From assembly GCA_044228435.1 (NCBI GenBank), contig JBGAUW010000012.1, positions 1-64,000 on the forward strand: a stretch of DNA of 64,000 nt. The letters are read 5' to 3'. Below, one piece after another: positions 26,315 through 34,648 of the stretch; within the stretch, counting starts at the first letter, position 1; every line of letters starts with the position of its first letter. The notes below the pieces were generated by a model. That model was not told the origin of the DNA. It worked only from the letters and a program-made list of their open reading frames with translations, and ran no database searches. Origin of the DNA: Bog-950 sp044228435 (GTDB lineage: Bacteria > Bacteroidota > Bacteroidia > Chitinophagales > LD1). The position numbers and the translations under genes are program-made.

Positions 26315-27007
26315 TTATTTTTTGCGGCCAAAAAGGCGCAGCAACATTAAAAACAGGTTAATAAAATCCAGGTAAAGCGATAGCGCACCCAGTATGGCGC
26401 CTTTGCGCACATTGTCGCCTTCTATGCGGCCGCTTTGATACATCGCTTTTATTTTTTGCGTATCGTATGCTATAAGGCCAACAAATACAATAACGCCTAC
26501 AAAGGTAGTTACCCAGTAAATAATTTCGTTTTGTAAAAACAGGTTAACCAAACCGGCTATTACTATACCTATTAAGCCCATAAAAAGCAGGTTGCCCCAG
26601 CTGGTAAGGTCGCGTTTGGTAAAGTAGCCATAGGTGCTCATTACGGCAAAAGTAGTAGCAGTTATAAAAAATGTGCTTACTATCGATGCCGATGTATAAG
26701 CTAAAAACACGCACGATAAAGTAAGTCCGTTCAATACGGCATAGCCTATAAAAACTGCCGTGGCCGTTTGGCTCGAAAAGCGGTCTATAGCGCCTACTAA
26801 TGCGCCAACACAAACCAGCTCAGCTAAAATAAGGCCTAAAAATACAAAGCGGTTGCCGAATATAAATTCAAGTAGGGCGGGGCTGGCCAAAACAAAAGTG
26901 GCAACCAATGCGGTAATGGCCAGTGCGCCACTCATCCAGGCATATACTTTTGCAATAAATCGGGCTTGCTCTTGTTCCTGTATTCCGGTTAAATCGGTGG
27001 TAATCAT
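26315..27007 (-). CDS. Bax inhibitor-1/YccA family membrane protein
   Basis: Integral membrane protein of 230 residues with seven predicted helices. Family marks are the N-terminal FIAKVYAWMSGALAITALVA, the central GYAVLNGLTLS and the C-terminal YDTQKIK...GALSLYLDFINLFLMLLRLFG. Bacterial relatives include a proton-coupled calcium leak channel and YccA, which modulates FtsH; the role here is unknown. A good promoter lies upstream at 27041-27070. Confidence 0.9.
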   Translation of the reverse strand: MITTDLTGIQEQEQARFIAKVYAWMSGALAITALVATFVLASPALLEFIFGNRFVFLGLILAELVCVGALVGAIDRFSSQTATAVFIGYAVLNGLTLSCVFLAYTSASIVSTFFITATTFAVMSTYGYFTKRDLTSWGNLLFMGLIGIVIAGLVNLFLQNEIIYWVTTFVGVIVFVGLIAYDTQKIKAMYQSGRIEGDNVRKGAILGALSLYLDFINLFLMLLRLFGRKK

Positions 27008-27040
27008 GGGTGTTGTTTTATAGGTTGTTTAAAGATGATT

Positions 27041-27070
27041 CAAAATTATAATTTTAATTATACCCGCAAA
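27041..27070 (-). promoter_or_regulatory. Promoter of the Bax inhibitor-1 family gene
   Basis: On the minus strand TTTG (27070-27067), an 18-base spacer and TAATTTTG (27048-27041). Both elements match the Bacteroidota consensus. The leader is about 30 bases. Confidence 0.6.
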
Positions 27071-27154
27071 ACAAGCCGGGCCTGCTATAACATAGCTTAA
27101 CCACGGACTAATCTTAGTAAGTGGTTGTGCATATTTTATATTTCTTCGCTTCGT

Positions 27155-28258
27155 ATGAACCAACTTTTCACCCCCTTTCTTTTTCCTCGTTCCGGCAAAC
27201 AAATGCCTAACCGTATAGCCCTGGCACCCATGACCAACCAACAAAGCCACGATGATGGTACCCTGGGTGATGATGAATACAACTGGCTGGTACGCCGCGC
27301 TAAAGAAAACTTTGGAATGATTATAACCTGCGCCGCTAACGTAAGCACAGATGGGCAGGGCTGGAAAGGTGAGCTGGGTATTTACGATGATAAGCATATT
27401 GCAGGCCTCACCCGCCTGGCACAAGGCATAAAGCAGTATGGTGCTTTGGCCATTGTGCAGATTTTTCATGGTGGCGATCGCAGCCCCGAGCAATTAATAG
27501 GCACACAACCCTGGAGCGCCAGTGCGCATTTAATGCCACACGCTAAAGTGCCGGTACCGGTGCGTGGCGCAACCCTGGAGGATATAACCCGCGTGATTGA
27601 TGATTTTGTAGCAGCTGCTAAAAGAGCCTACACCGCGGGCTTCGATGGGGTTGAACTGCATGGTGCACACGGCTACTTGTTGCACCAGTTTTTTAGTACG
27701 GTTACTAACCAGCGCACCGATGAATGGGGAGGCAGCTTTGAAAATCGCAGCCGCTTACTGCGCACTATTTTAAAGCAGATACGCAATGCCGTGCCCGATA
27801 GTTTTATGGTGGGTATCCGTCTTTCGCCCGAAGATAAATACACCTTTCAGGGAATAGATTTTGACGATAGTATTGAGCTGACAAAAGTATTGGCCGCCGA
27901 GGGCACCGATTATATTCATCTATCTCCCTGGGATGCTTTTAAAAAGCCCGAGAAATACCCCGATGGCGATAAATATTTGATTCAGTATTTCCGCGAAGTA
28001 TTGGGCAACACACCCATTTTAGTAGCCGGTAAAATATGGACGGCCGCTGAAGCAGAACGCGCCATTGAATTAGGCGCCGATGTAGTTGCCCTCGGCATGG
28101 CCGCCATTGGCCACGCCAATTGGCCCGCCTTAGCAAAACAAAATATAGAGCCAACGCGCCAGCCATTTAGCGTTCAGCATTTATTAAAACAAAACCTAAG
28201 CCCCGTATTTGTAGAGTATATGAAACGCTGGAAAGGTTTTGTAGAGGATGGGAAGTAA
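27155..28258 (+). CDS. NADH:flavin oxidoreductase (Old Yellow Enzyme family)
   Basis: FMN-dependent oxidoreductase of 367 residues from the ATG at 27155; the longer TTG-started form adds ten residues before MNQLFTPF, the normal N-terminus. Signatures are LFPRSGKQMPNRIALAPMTN, VQIFHGGDRS, the catalytic and substrate loop GFDGVELHGAHGYLLHQF, NQRTDEWGGSFENR, and the FMN-binding PILVAGKIW and ADVVALGMA. It probably reduces activated alkenes. Cytosolic, monocistronic. Confidence 0.9.
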   Translation: MNQLFTPFLFPRSGKQMPNRIALAPMTNQQSHDDGTLGDDEYNWLVRRAKENFGMIITCAANVSTDGQGWKGELGIYDDKHIAGLTRLAQGIKQYGALAIVQIFHGGDRSPEQLIGTQPWSASAHLMPHAKVPVPVRGATLEDITRVIDDFVAAAKRAYTAGFDGVELHGAHGYLLHQFFSTVTNQRTDEWGGSFENRSRLLRTILKQIRNAVPDSFMVGIRLSPEDKYTFQGIDFDDSIELTKVLAAEGTDYIHLSPWDAFKKPEKYPDGDKYLIQYFREVLGNTPILVAGKIWTAAEAERAIELGADVVALGMAAIGHANWPALAKQNIEPTRQPFSVQHLLKQNLSPVFVEYMKRWKGFVEDGK

Positions 28259-28403
28259 GGTGTGCCTTTAAGGCTGTTATGTCCTCCGCCTGTTTCAACC
28301 CGACTTTTACATCTGGAGTTGGAAGTTTATAGCTAACATCAAGACTGCAGCTTTGCCTTTATCTTAATAATCTACTGTAGTTATCGGTGTAATCGGGCAA
28401 CGC

Positions 28404-29819
28404 TTATGTTGCTATCAATCTAAACGGCTTCGCCTCTTCTAACTCATAAGCCAACTGCAGCAAACGTTTATCTAAACCATACGGGGCTGTAAAGTGTACG
28501 CCTAAGGGCATGTTGTTATCGGAAACGCCCAGGGGTAAAGATATAGCCGGCGCACCGGTTACATTTTGCAAGGCAGCATAACTGGCAAACTCAACAGCCC
28601 GGCGCGCAATTTCATCATAAGCTAAGCTGGTAGAAAAATATCCTATTTCGGGTGTTTTATGCGATACCACGGGTGTCATCAGCACATCGTATTTTTCATA
28701 CAGCTCTTCGGCTTTGCGGCCTGTTTGGCGCAGGGCGCGTATGCTGCCCGGTGTTTGCAGTGCATTGGTTTTAAACTGGCGGCTAAGGCCCATGGTAAAT
28801 GGCTCCAGTTCGCCGTGGTCAACTTTTGCATTTACAATCAACTTGCCCCAGTGGCTTATCATATAGGCCATAAATCCGTAGTAGTTCAGGTAATGGTGGC
28901 TCATCGCATCAATGTCTACAGGCAATGCAATCTGCTCTACGGTGTGGCCCAGGCTCTGCAATAGTTTGGCAGTTTCCAGCTGCGTGCGGTAAGTGTCGGC
29001 ATCCTGGTGGCCGCTTTTCCCTTCGGGCGGGTTATTAAAAAATGCAATGCGCAAACGCTGCTTATCGGCATGCTTTACATGGCCCAGTTCGGGCAGCCGC
29101 GGGTTGCGGAAAAACTTTTCGGCGGCTGCATAAAACGCAGCAGTATCGCGCACACTACGCGTAAGTACGCCCTGGTGCACAATCTGCAGGGGCATTAACT
29201 CCGAACCGTCCATATTAACCAATCTTCTTCGGGAAGGCTTTAAGCCCACCAGACCGCAACAGGCTGCCGGTATACGTATACTGCCCGCTCCATCGTTAGC
29301 TGTGGCAATAGGCACCACACCGCTGGCCACCAATGCCGCCGAGCCCGATGAAGAGCCACCGGTGGTATAACCGGTGTTCCAGGGGTTGCGGGTAATGCCC
29401 CACTTTTCATTTTCGGTGCTGCATATAAGGCCAAACTCGGGCAAAGTGCTTTTGCCCAGGTAGCTTACGCCGGCCGATAAAAACTGGTTTACAAATTTAC
29501 TGTTGCGCTTTGCTTTTTTGGCGCTAAAGGCACCGGTGCCTAACTGCGTAGGGTAACCCTTTATGTTGTCGTTATCTTTTATAAAAGAGGGCACCCCGTA
29601 TAAAGGCCCGTCTTTAACCAGCGCCGTGTAATTGCGTGCGTCGTCGTACGTTTTTAAAACAATGGCATTTAACTCGCCATTTACTTTTTCGGCCCTTGCA
29701 ATAGCGGCCTCGGTTGCTTCGGCTACCGAAATTTGTTTGGTAGCAATAGCTTCGGCTACTGCCACGGCATCCATAGTTCCCAATGCGTCATTTGTAAATG
29801 CGCTTACCATTTTACCCAT
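28404..29819 (-). CDS. Amidase signature family amidase
   Basis: Amidase of 471 residues with the complete Ser-cisSer-Lys triad: Lys81 (SFIKDND), Ser156 (TTGGSSSGS) and Ser180 (DGAGSIRIP), in the spacing known from fatty acid amide hydrolase. It hydrolyses an amide to acid and ammonia or amine. Because the neighbours carry no GatC or GatB, it is unlikely to be the tRNA amidotransferase subunit. No signal peptide. The leftward gap 28259-28403 shows nothing recognisable. Confidence 0.88.
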   Translation of the reverse strand: MGKMVSAFTNDALGTMDAVAVAEAIATKQISVAEATEAAIARAEKVNGELNAIVLKTYDDARNYTALVKDGPLYGVPSFIKDNDNIKGYPTQLGTGAFSAKKAKRNSKFVNQFLSAGVSYLGKSTLPEFGLICSTENEKWGITRNPWNTGYTTGGSSSGSAALVASGVVPIATANDGAGSIRIPAACCGLVGLKPSRRRLVNMDGSELMPLQIVHQGVLTRSVRDTAAFYAAAEKFFRNPRLPELGHVKHADKQRLRIAFFNNPPEGKSGHQDADTYRTQLETAKLLQSLGHTVEQIALPVDIDAMSHHYLNYYGFMAYMISHWGKLIVNAKVDHGELEPFTMGLSRQFKTNALQTPGSIRALRQTGRKAEELYEKYDVLMTPVVSHKTPEIGYFSTSLAYDEIARRAVEFASYAALQNVTGAPAISLPLGVSDNNMPLGVHFTAPYGLDKRLLQLAYELEEAKPFRLIAT

Positions 29820-29884
29820 AGTGTGATGTTATATTTATTGACGGCAATTTAAATGTTAACTGCAAATTATTTCAAGCAAAAAGG

Positions 29885-29938
29885 GTTTCTCCTCTCTTTT
29901 AGGAGAGGGGAAATGTCCGAAGGACAATGGGGTGAGGT
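29885..29938. repeat. Palindromic intergenic repeat, copy B
   Basis: TTTCTCCTCTC / GAGAGGGGAAA stem with one mismatch, TTTTAG loop, then ATGTCCGAAGGACAATGGGGTGAGGT. It shares 20 identical bases with copy A at 25556. It lies between the divergent amidase and DUF1295 genes. Confidence 0.75.
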
Positions 29939-29958
29939 ATTTTTCCTATCTTTAAAAA

Positions 29959-30744
29959 GTGAATCCTTACCTGCTTAGTGCCCTTTGTATCTTTTCGTTT
30001 ATGTGCGTAATGTTTGTTATTGCCATGTTAATGAAGAATAATGGCATAGTAGATGTTGGCTGGGGCCTGGGTTTTATAGTAGTTACGATAGCTACTTACT
30101 TTGTTGTGGCCGACGAACGTTTCCATCAAAAGCTGGTTAGCTACCTGGTAATACTATGGGGTTTGCGGTTGGCAATTTACCTTGGTATACGCAACATTGG
30201 GCAGCCCGAAGATTTTAGATATGCCAACTGGCGGAAGGAGTGGGGCAGTAATTTTGTTTGGCGCTCGTTTTTGCAGGTGTTTATGTTGCAGGGCCTGGTT
30301 ATGTTTATTAATACATTGCCTATAGTGGTGGTAAACAGCGACCTCTCAGTTTTTAAGTCGTATAAGGTTTTATATCCCGTGGGTTGTGCGGTATGGTGCG
30401 TAGGCTTTTTCTTCGAGGCGCTGGGCGACTATGAAATGTACATGTTTAAAAACAGCCACCACCCAAAGGGCAAGGTAATGAACACCGGCCTTTGGCGCTA
30501 TACCCGGCACCCCAACTATTTTGGCGAGGCCGTAATGTGGTGGGGCATATTTTTACTGGCCATTCCATCGGGCCATTGGTATGTGTCGGTATGGGCGCCG
30601 GTTACTATCACCTTTTTACTGTTAAGGGTATCAGGTGTTACCTTGCTCGAAAAAAAGTATGAGGGCAATGATGAATACAGCCAATACAAACGCAATACAA
30701 ATTCATTTTTTCCCTGGTTTCCCAAATCAAACAGCAGCACTTAA
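29959..30744 (+). CDS. DUF1295 (steroid 5-alpha-reductase-like) membrane protein
   Basis: Integral membrane protein of 261 residues with a GTG start. About six helices. Family hallmarks are VDVGWGLGF near the N-terminus and the C-terminal TGLWRYTRHPNYFGEAVMWWG, a motif shared with isoprenylcysteine methyltransferase and steroid reductase families. The activity of DUF1295 proteins is not settled. An in-frame ATG at 30001 would cut the first helix. The subtilase gene starts six bases after the stop, so the two may be co-transcribed. Confidence 0.85.
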   Translation: MNPYLLSALCIFSFMCVMFVIAMLMKNNGIVDVGWGLGFIVVTIATYFVVADERFHQKLVSYLVILWGLRLAIYLGIRNIGQPEDFRYANWRKEWGSNFVWRSFLQVFMLQGLVMFINTLPIVVVNSDLSVFKSYKVLYPVGCAVWCVGFFFEALGDYEMYMFKNSHHPKGKVMNTGLWRYTRHPNYFGEAVMWWGIFLLAIPSGHWYVSVWAPVTITFLLLRVSGVTLLEKKYEGNDEYSQYKRNTNSFFPWFPKSNSST

Positions 30745-30749
30745 ACTAC

Positions 30750-32621
30750 ATGAAAAACTTACTGGTACTACTTAGCATTTTAACCTCGCAACTTATATGG
30801 GCTAACTCCCCAACCGATTATAAAAAGAACATTGCCGGCGACCGCCTTCTATTGGTATTTGAGCCGGGTGTAACGGCCGCGCGCAAGGCAGAAATAATTG
30901 AAGCCAGTGGCCTGGTTACTTCTTTTACGCACCTTCCTTCGCCGGCACTTACCATTTGTTTTACTACTAATTACAATGCTGCACAAAAGGTTTTTTCTAC
31001 CAGTAGTGAAATAAAATTTGCTTCGTTTTTTATTACAGATAATGCCGGCCACTATGCGGGGGTGCTTAGCCAGTTGTTTATTAAACTAAAAGATAACAAC
31101 CTGCAACCATTGCTTAACGAATATTTAAAAACGCACCACTTGGGTTTAGCAGTGGCCGATAAGTATGTGCCCGGTTTGTATAAGGCCGAAAACCTGAACT
31201 GGAAAACCGAAAACACAGTTGATGTTTGTATTGAGCTGGCTAAACAGGGTTGGGTAGAATACGCAGCGCCTGATTATTTGCTTAACCCTATTGTAACCTC
31301 CGACCCATTGTATAACCGCCAATGGAACATACGCAACACAGGGATTAGTGTGCAGGGTGGCGGAACCCCCGATGCGGATATGGATGTAGATAGTGCGTGG
31401 ACTATAACTACCGGCGACCCCAACATTAAAGTAGGTATTATCGATTCAGGCGTAGATACCCTGCATGCCGACCTTGCTGCTAATATGCTGCCCGGCCACG
31501 ATGCTATTGGCGACTCAACTGATGGCTACCCGGTAGCCCAGTTCCCTATGGATGGCCACGGTACTTGTTGTGCCGGTATTGTAGCAGCCGTAAAAGATAA
31601 CGGTGTTGGTTGTAGTGGTGTGGCCCCTACCTGCAAAATAGTACCGGTGCGTGCATTTTACTATGTAGAAATTAGCCCCGGCAGCGACCCGCTTCCATTT
31701 TCTACCAGCGCAGCTTTTGCCGATGCCATTGGCTGGGCCTGGAGCGAGGGCAACGTAGATATTTTAAGCAACTCGTGGGGCCTGCCCGATGAGTATATTT
31801 CGTTTTTGCAGGGCGGCGTACAACCGGTTAACGATGCTATACAAACGGCTTATGCCAATGGCCGTAACGGTAAAGGTCTGGCCATGTTTTTTAGCAGCGG
31901 TAACGAGTATGGCAGTGCAGGCCCAATTTGGCCCGGGGCTTTGCCACAAACTATTGCTGTAAATGCCACAAACATGTGCGATAGCGCAAAAACACCCGGC
32001 GATTGCAGCGGCGAAAACTGGGGCGGCGATTATGGGTCTGACCTGGATTTTAGTGCGCCCGGAGTTAAAATTACTACTACCGATATGCGGGGCACAAAGG
32101 GCTTCTCTACCGGCGATTACACGTATACCTTTAATGGAACCTCAGCAGCCTGCCCCAACGCAGCGGCAGTAGGTGCACTATTACTATCGGTGCGACCAGA
32201 CCTACGTGCGGAAGATGTGCGCAACCTGATAAGCCAAACCTGCGATAAAGTAGCTTATAGTTATGATTCACTATATACCAACGGAGCCTGGTGCCCTAAG
32301 CTAGGTTACGGCCGCGTAAACGCTTTTAGGGCCCTACAGCAGGCAAGTACTTACTCGGGTATTAACGAGAGTTTGGCTGCACAGGCACTTACCATTTATC
32401 CCAATCCCTCTACCGGCGTGTTTACTGTAAATTATAATGGCATAACCACAGCTCCGGCCGCACTGTATTCAATTACCGGTGCAGTAATGATGAAGCTGGA
32501 ATTAAATGAAGGCTTAAATAAAGTAGATGTTTCGGCGTTGCCACAAGGTATTTATCTGCTTAAAACAGACACCGGTGGGCTTACCATTACCCGGAAGATA
32601 ACGGTGTTAAAGCAACAGTAA
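30750..32621 (+). CDS. Subtilisin-like S8 protease with T9SS sorting domain
   Basis: Secreted serine protease of 623 residues with a signal peptide (1-18). An N-terminal propeptide-like region reaches about residue 185. The S8 catalytic domain has Asp232 (VGIIDSGVD), His270 (DGHGTCCAG) and the Ser in NGTSAACPNAAAVGALL, with the oxyanion Asn in SSGNEYG. The C-terminus (LTIYPNPSTGVFTV onward) is a T9SS type A domain, so an exported, probably surface-bound or released protease. All triad residues are intact. It starts six bases after the DUF1295 gene. Confidence 0.9.
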   Translation: MKNLLVLLSILTSQLIWANSPTDYKKNIAGDRLLLVFEPGVTAARKAEIIEASGLVTSFTHLPSPALTICFTTNYNAAQKVFSTSSEIKFASFFITDNAGHYAGVLSQLFIKLKDNNLQPLLNEYLKTHHLGLAVADKYVPGLYKAENLNWKTENTVDVCIELAKQGWVEYAAPDYLLNPIVTSDPLYNRQWNIRNTGISVQGGGTPDADMDVDSAWTITTGDPNIKVGIIDSGVDTLHADLAANMLPGHDAIGDSTDGYPVAQFPMDGHGTCCAGIVAAVKDNGVGCSGVAPTCKIVPVRAFYYVEISPGSDPLPFSTSAAFADAIGWAWSEGNVDILSNSWGLPDEYISFLQGGVQPVNDAIQTAYANGRNGKGLAMFFSSGNEYGSAGPIWPGALPQTIAVNATNMCDSAKTPGDCSGENWGGDYGSDLDFSAPGVKITTTDMRGTKGFSTGDYTYTFNGTSAACPNAAAVGALLLSVRPDLRAEDVRNLISQTCDKVAYSYDSLYTNGAWCPKLGYGRVNAFRALQQASTYSGINESLAAQALTIYPNPSTGVFTVNYNGITTAPAALYSITGAVMMKLELNEGLNKVDVSALPQGIYLLKTDTGGLTITRKITVLKQQ

Positions 32622-32626
32622 ATTGC

Positions 32627-32770
32627 TTAGTGAGTTGATTCTACTCTGTTCTCTAACTCTGCCTGCCTTTTGCTAAGCATCTCGCTCATGCGTGTGTTTA
32701 GTAAAACAAACCCTATTAGAATTACACAAAACACTACCAGCATTAAATTCATGGATGTGTCGGTTTTCAT
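32627..32770 (-). CDS. Small single-pass membrane protein (47 residues)
   Basis: A short open frame read directly from the minus strand: ATG at 32770, TAA at 32627. The peptide starts MKTDTSMNLMLVVFCVILIG, continues with the rest of one hydrophobic helix (about residues 8-24), and ends in a charged helix (MSEMLSKRQAELENRVEST). Small proteins with this helix-plus-charged-tail layout are common partners of membrane complexes. No homologue recognised. It converges with the subtilase gene five bases away. Confidence 0.5.
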   Translation of the reverse strand: MKTDTSMNLMLVVFCVILIGFVLLNTRMSEMLSKRQAELENRVESTH

Positions 32771-33192
32771 AGGTATACTTTTAATGGTTTTTTAAATCCT
32801 TACAAGTGTAACGTATATTTCGGTTAGGTATTATACAGCAATTGTCATAACTGTGTCATTTTCATACCTATCCACATTTGCTCCATAATGGTGCCAACAT
32901 ATCCTAATGCAGTGTTGGTACGTGTTAACTCAGTATAAACCCACTATTAATGAATGATTTACTTATGGCTTTTATTTGTTATTAGATTTAATCCAATGCT
33001 ATAAAACCAGGTACGTAGCAATTACTTGACGAAGTAATGCACATGTGATTAGACGCTTTGGAGGGGGAAAAAGTTACTCTTTAATATCCACAAATTCCCC
33101 GCCAATCGGATTAATGCCTAAAAGGCAGTCGTTATTTTAATGAAACTTTGCGCACCGGAACCGGTACCGGTGGTAAACAAAACATCCGAAGT
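32771..33192. other. Intergenic region, no gene seen
   Basis: 422 AT-rich bases between the small membrane ORF and serS. The only structure I see is a 12-bp perfect palindrome, ACCGGTACCGGT, at 33161-33172, near the end of serS, flanked by CACCGGA and GGT. No clear T run follows, so I do not call it a terminator. Confidence 0.6.
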
Positions 33193-34458
33193 TTATTGTA
33201 TTACGCTAAACCCGGTATACGCCTGTAAAGCTACCGGTATGTTTACACCGGTACCGGTTTGGTGATTTTCTAACAGCGAAGCTACAATCCGTGGCAAGGC
33301 CAGCGCACTACCGTTAAGGGTGTGTGCCAGCCGTATCTTTTTATTCTCATCTCTAAAGCGCACCTTCATCCGGTTGCTTTGGAAAGTTTCGAAGTTAGAA
33401 ACCGAACTTACCTCTAACCAGCGTTTTTGCGCAGCACTATAAACTTCAAAATCGTAGGTAAGGGCCGATGCAAAACTCATATCGCCGCCACACAGGCGTA
33501 AAATGCGGTAAGGCAATTCCAGCTTTTGTAAAAGGGTTTCTACGTGGCGGGCCATTTCTTCCAGCACTTCGTAGCTTTTATCGGGGTGTACTATCTGCAC
33601 TATCTCTACCTTATCAAACTGGTGCACGCGGTTAAGGCCACGCACATCTTTACCGTAGCTGCCGGCCTCGCGGCGGAAACACGGAGAGTAGGCTGTAAAC
33701 TTAGCAGGCAGGGTATCTAAAATCTCATCGCGCACAATATTAGTTACAGGCACCTCGGCAGTTGGTATCAGGTAAAAGCCTTCTTCTTTGGTAACGTACA
33801 TCTGCCCTTCTTTATCGGGTAGCTGACCGGTAGCAAAAGCGCTGGCCTCGTTTACCATGTGCGGCGGTATTACTTCCATATAACCGGCCTCTACGGCATG
33901 GTCTAAAAAGAAGCTGATAAGCGCGCGCTGTAGTTTAGCGCCCTGCTTTTTATAAACCGGGAAACCCGCGCCGGTAATTTTTACACCCAGTTCCAAATCA
34001 AACAGGTCGTATTTTTTAGCAATATCCCAGTGTGCCAAAGCGCCTTCGGGTAAAGTGGGTATTTCACCAACGGTTTTAACCACCTCATTCTCTTCGGGTG
34101 TTTTACCCGGCGGAACAGAAACATGGGGCGTGTTAGGTATACGCACCAGTATATCTTTTATCTCTTCTTCGGCTTTGGCCAGGTCTGCTTCAAACTGTTT
34201 GCTGTTTTCTTTCAGCGTACCGGTTTCGGCCTTTTTAGCATCGGCTTCATCTTTTTTACCTTGCTTAAACAATTCGCCAATCTCCTTAGCAATCGCGTTT
34301 TGGCGGCTCAGGTTCTCGTCTAATTTGGTTTGTATACTGCGGCGCTTTTCGTCAATTGCTACTACCTCATCAATCAGGTTCAGCTCTTTAAAATTCTTAA
34401 CGGCTAAACGTTGCTTAACGTTTTCGGCATTGTTGCGGATGGTTATAATTTCTAACAT
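33193..34458 (-). CDS. serS: Seryl-tRNA synthetase
   Basis: Class II aminoacyl-tRNA synthetase of 421 residues, normal length. The N-terminal coiled-coil arm that grips the tRNA variable arm spans about residues 30-100. The catalytic core shows TAEVPVTNI, motif 2 FRREAGSYGKDVRGLNRVHQFDKVE and motif 3 LNGSALALPRIVASLLENHQ. It charges tRNA-Ser with serine. Monocistronic, with the TATATTCG-type element upstream. Confidence 0.97.
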   Translation of the reverse strand: MLEIITIRNNAENVKQRLAVKNFKELNLIDEVVAIDEKRRSIQTKLDENLSRQNAIAKEIGELFKQGKKDEADAKKAETGTLKENSKQFEADLAKAEEEIKDILVRIPNTPHVSVPPGKTPEENEVVKTVGEIPTLPEGALAHWDIAKKYDLFDLELGVKITGAGFPVYKKQGAKLQRALISFFLDHAVEAGYMEVIPPHMVNEASAFATGQLPDKEGQMYVTKEEGFYLIPTAEVPVTNIVRDEILDTLPAKFTAYSPCFRREAGSYGKDVRGLNRVHQFDKVEIVQIVHPDKSYEVLEEMARHVETLLQKLELPYRILRLCGGDMSFASALTYDFEVYSAAQKRWLEVSSVSNFETFQSNRMKVRFRDENKKIRLAHTLNGSALALPRIVASLLENHQTGTGVNIPVALQAYTGFSVIQ

Positions 34459-34478
34459 ACATCTGTAATTGTGAGGGG

Positions 34479-34486
34479 CGAATATA
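34479..34486 (-). promoter_or_regulatory. Candidate -7 element TATATTCG of serS
   Basis: The minus strand has TTCTATATTCGC 21 bases before the serS ATG. The same 11-12 bases occur 20 bases before asnS. Confidence 0.4.
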
Positions 34487-34581
34487 GAAATTCATTTTTT
34501 CGGTAGGGGCACCCCTTGCGTGTGCCCTTGCTAATTGGGCGCCTGAAAAGGGTTAATTATTCTTTATGGAATTAATTAAAT

Positions 34582-34589
34582 TAACTTTG
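34582..34589 (+). promoter_or_regulatory. Candidate -7 element
   Basis: TAACTTTG, a full TAnnTTTG match, 60 bases before the ATG at 34649. No -33 TTG is evident. Confidence 0.4.
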
Positions 34590-34648
34590 AAAATCCGGCT
34601 TTGTGGGCGTTATACTTAGGTAAAGAGAGGCAAAGTGGTTATCGCAAA

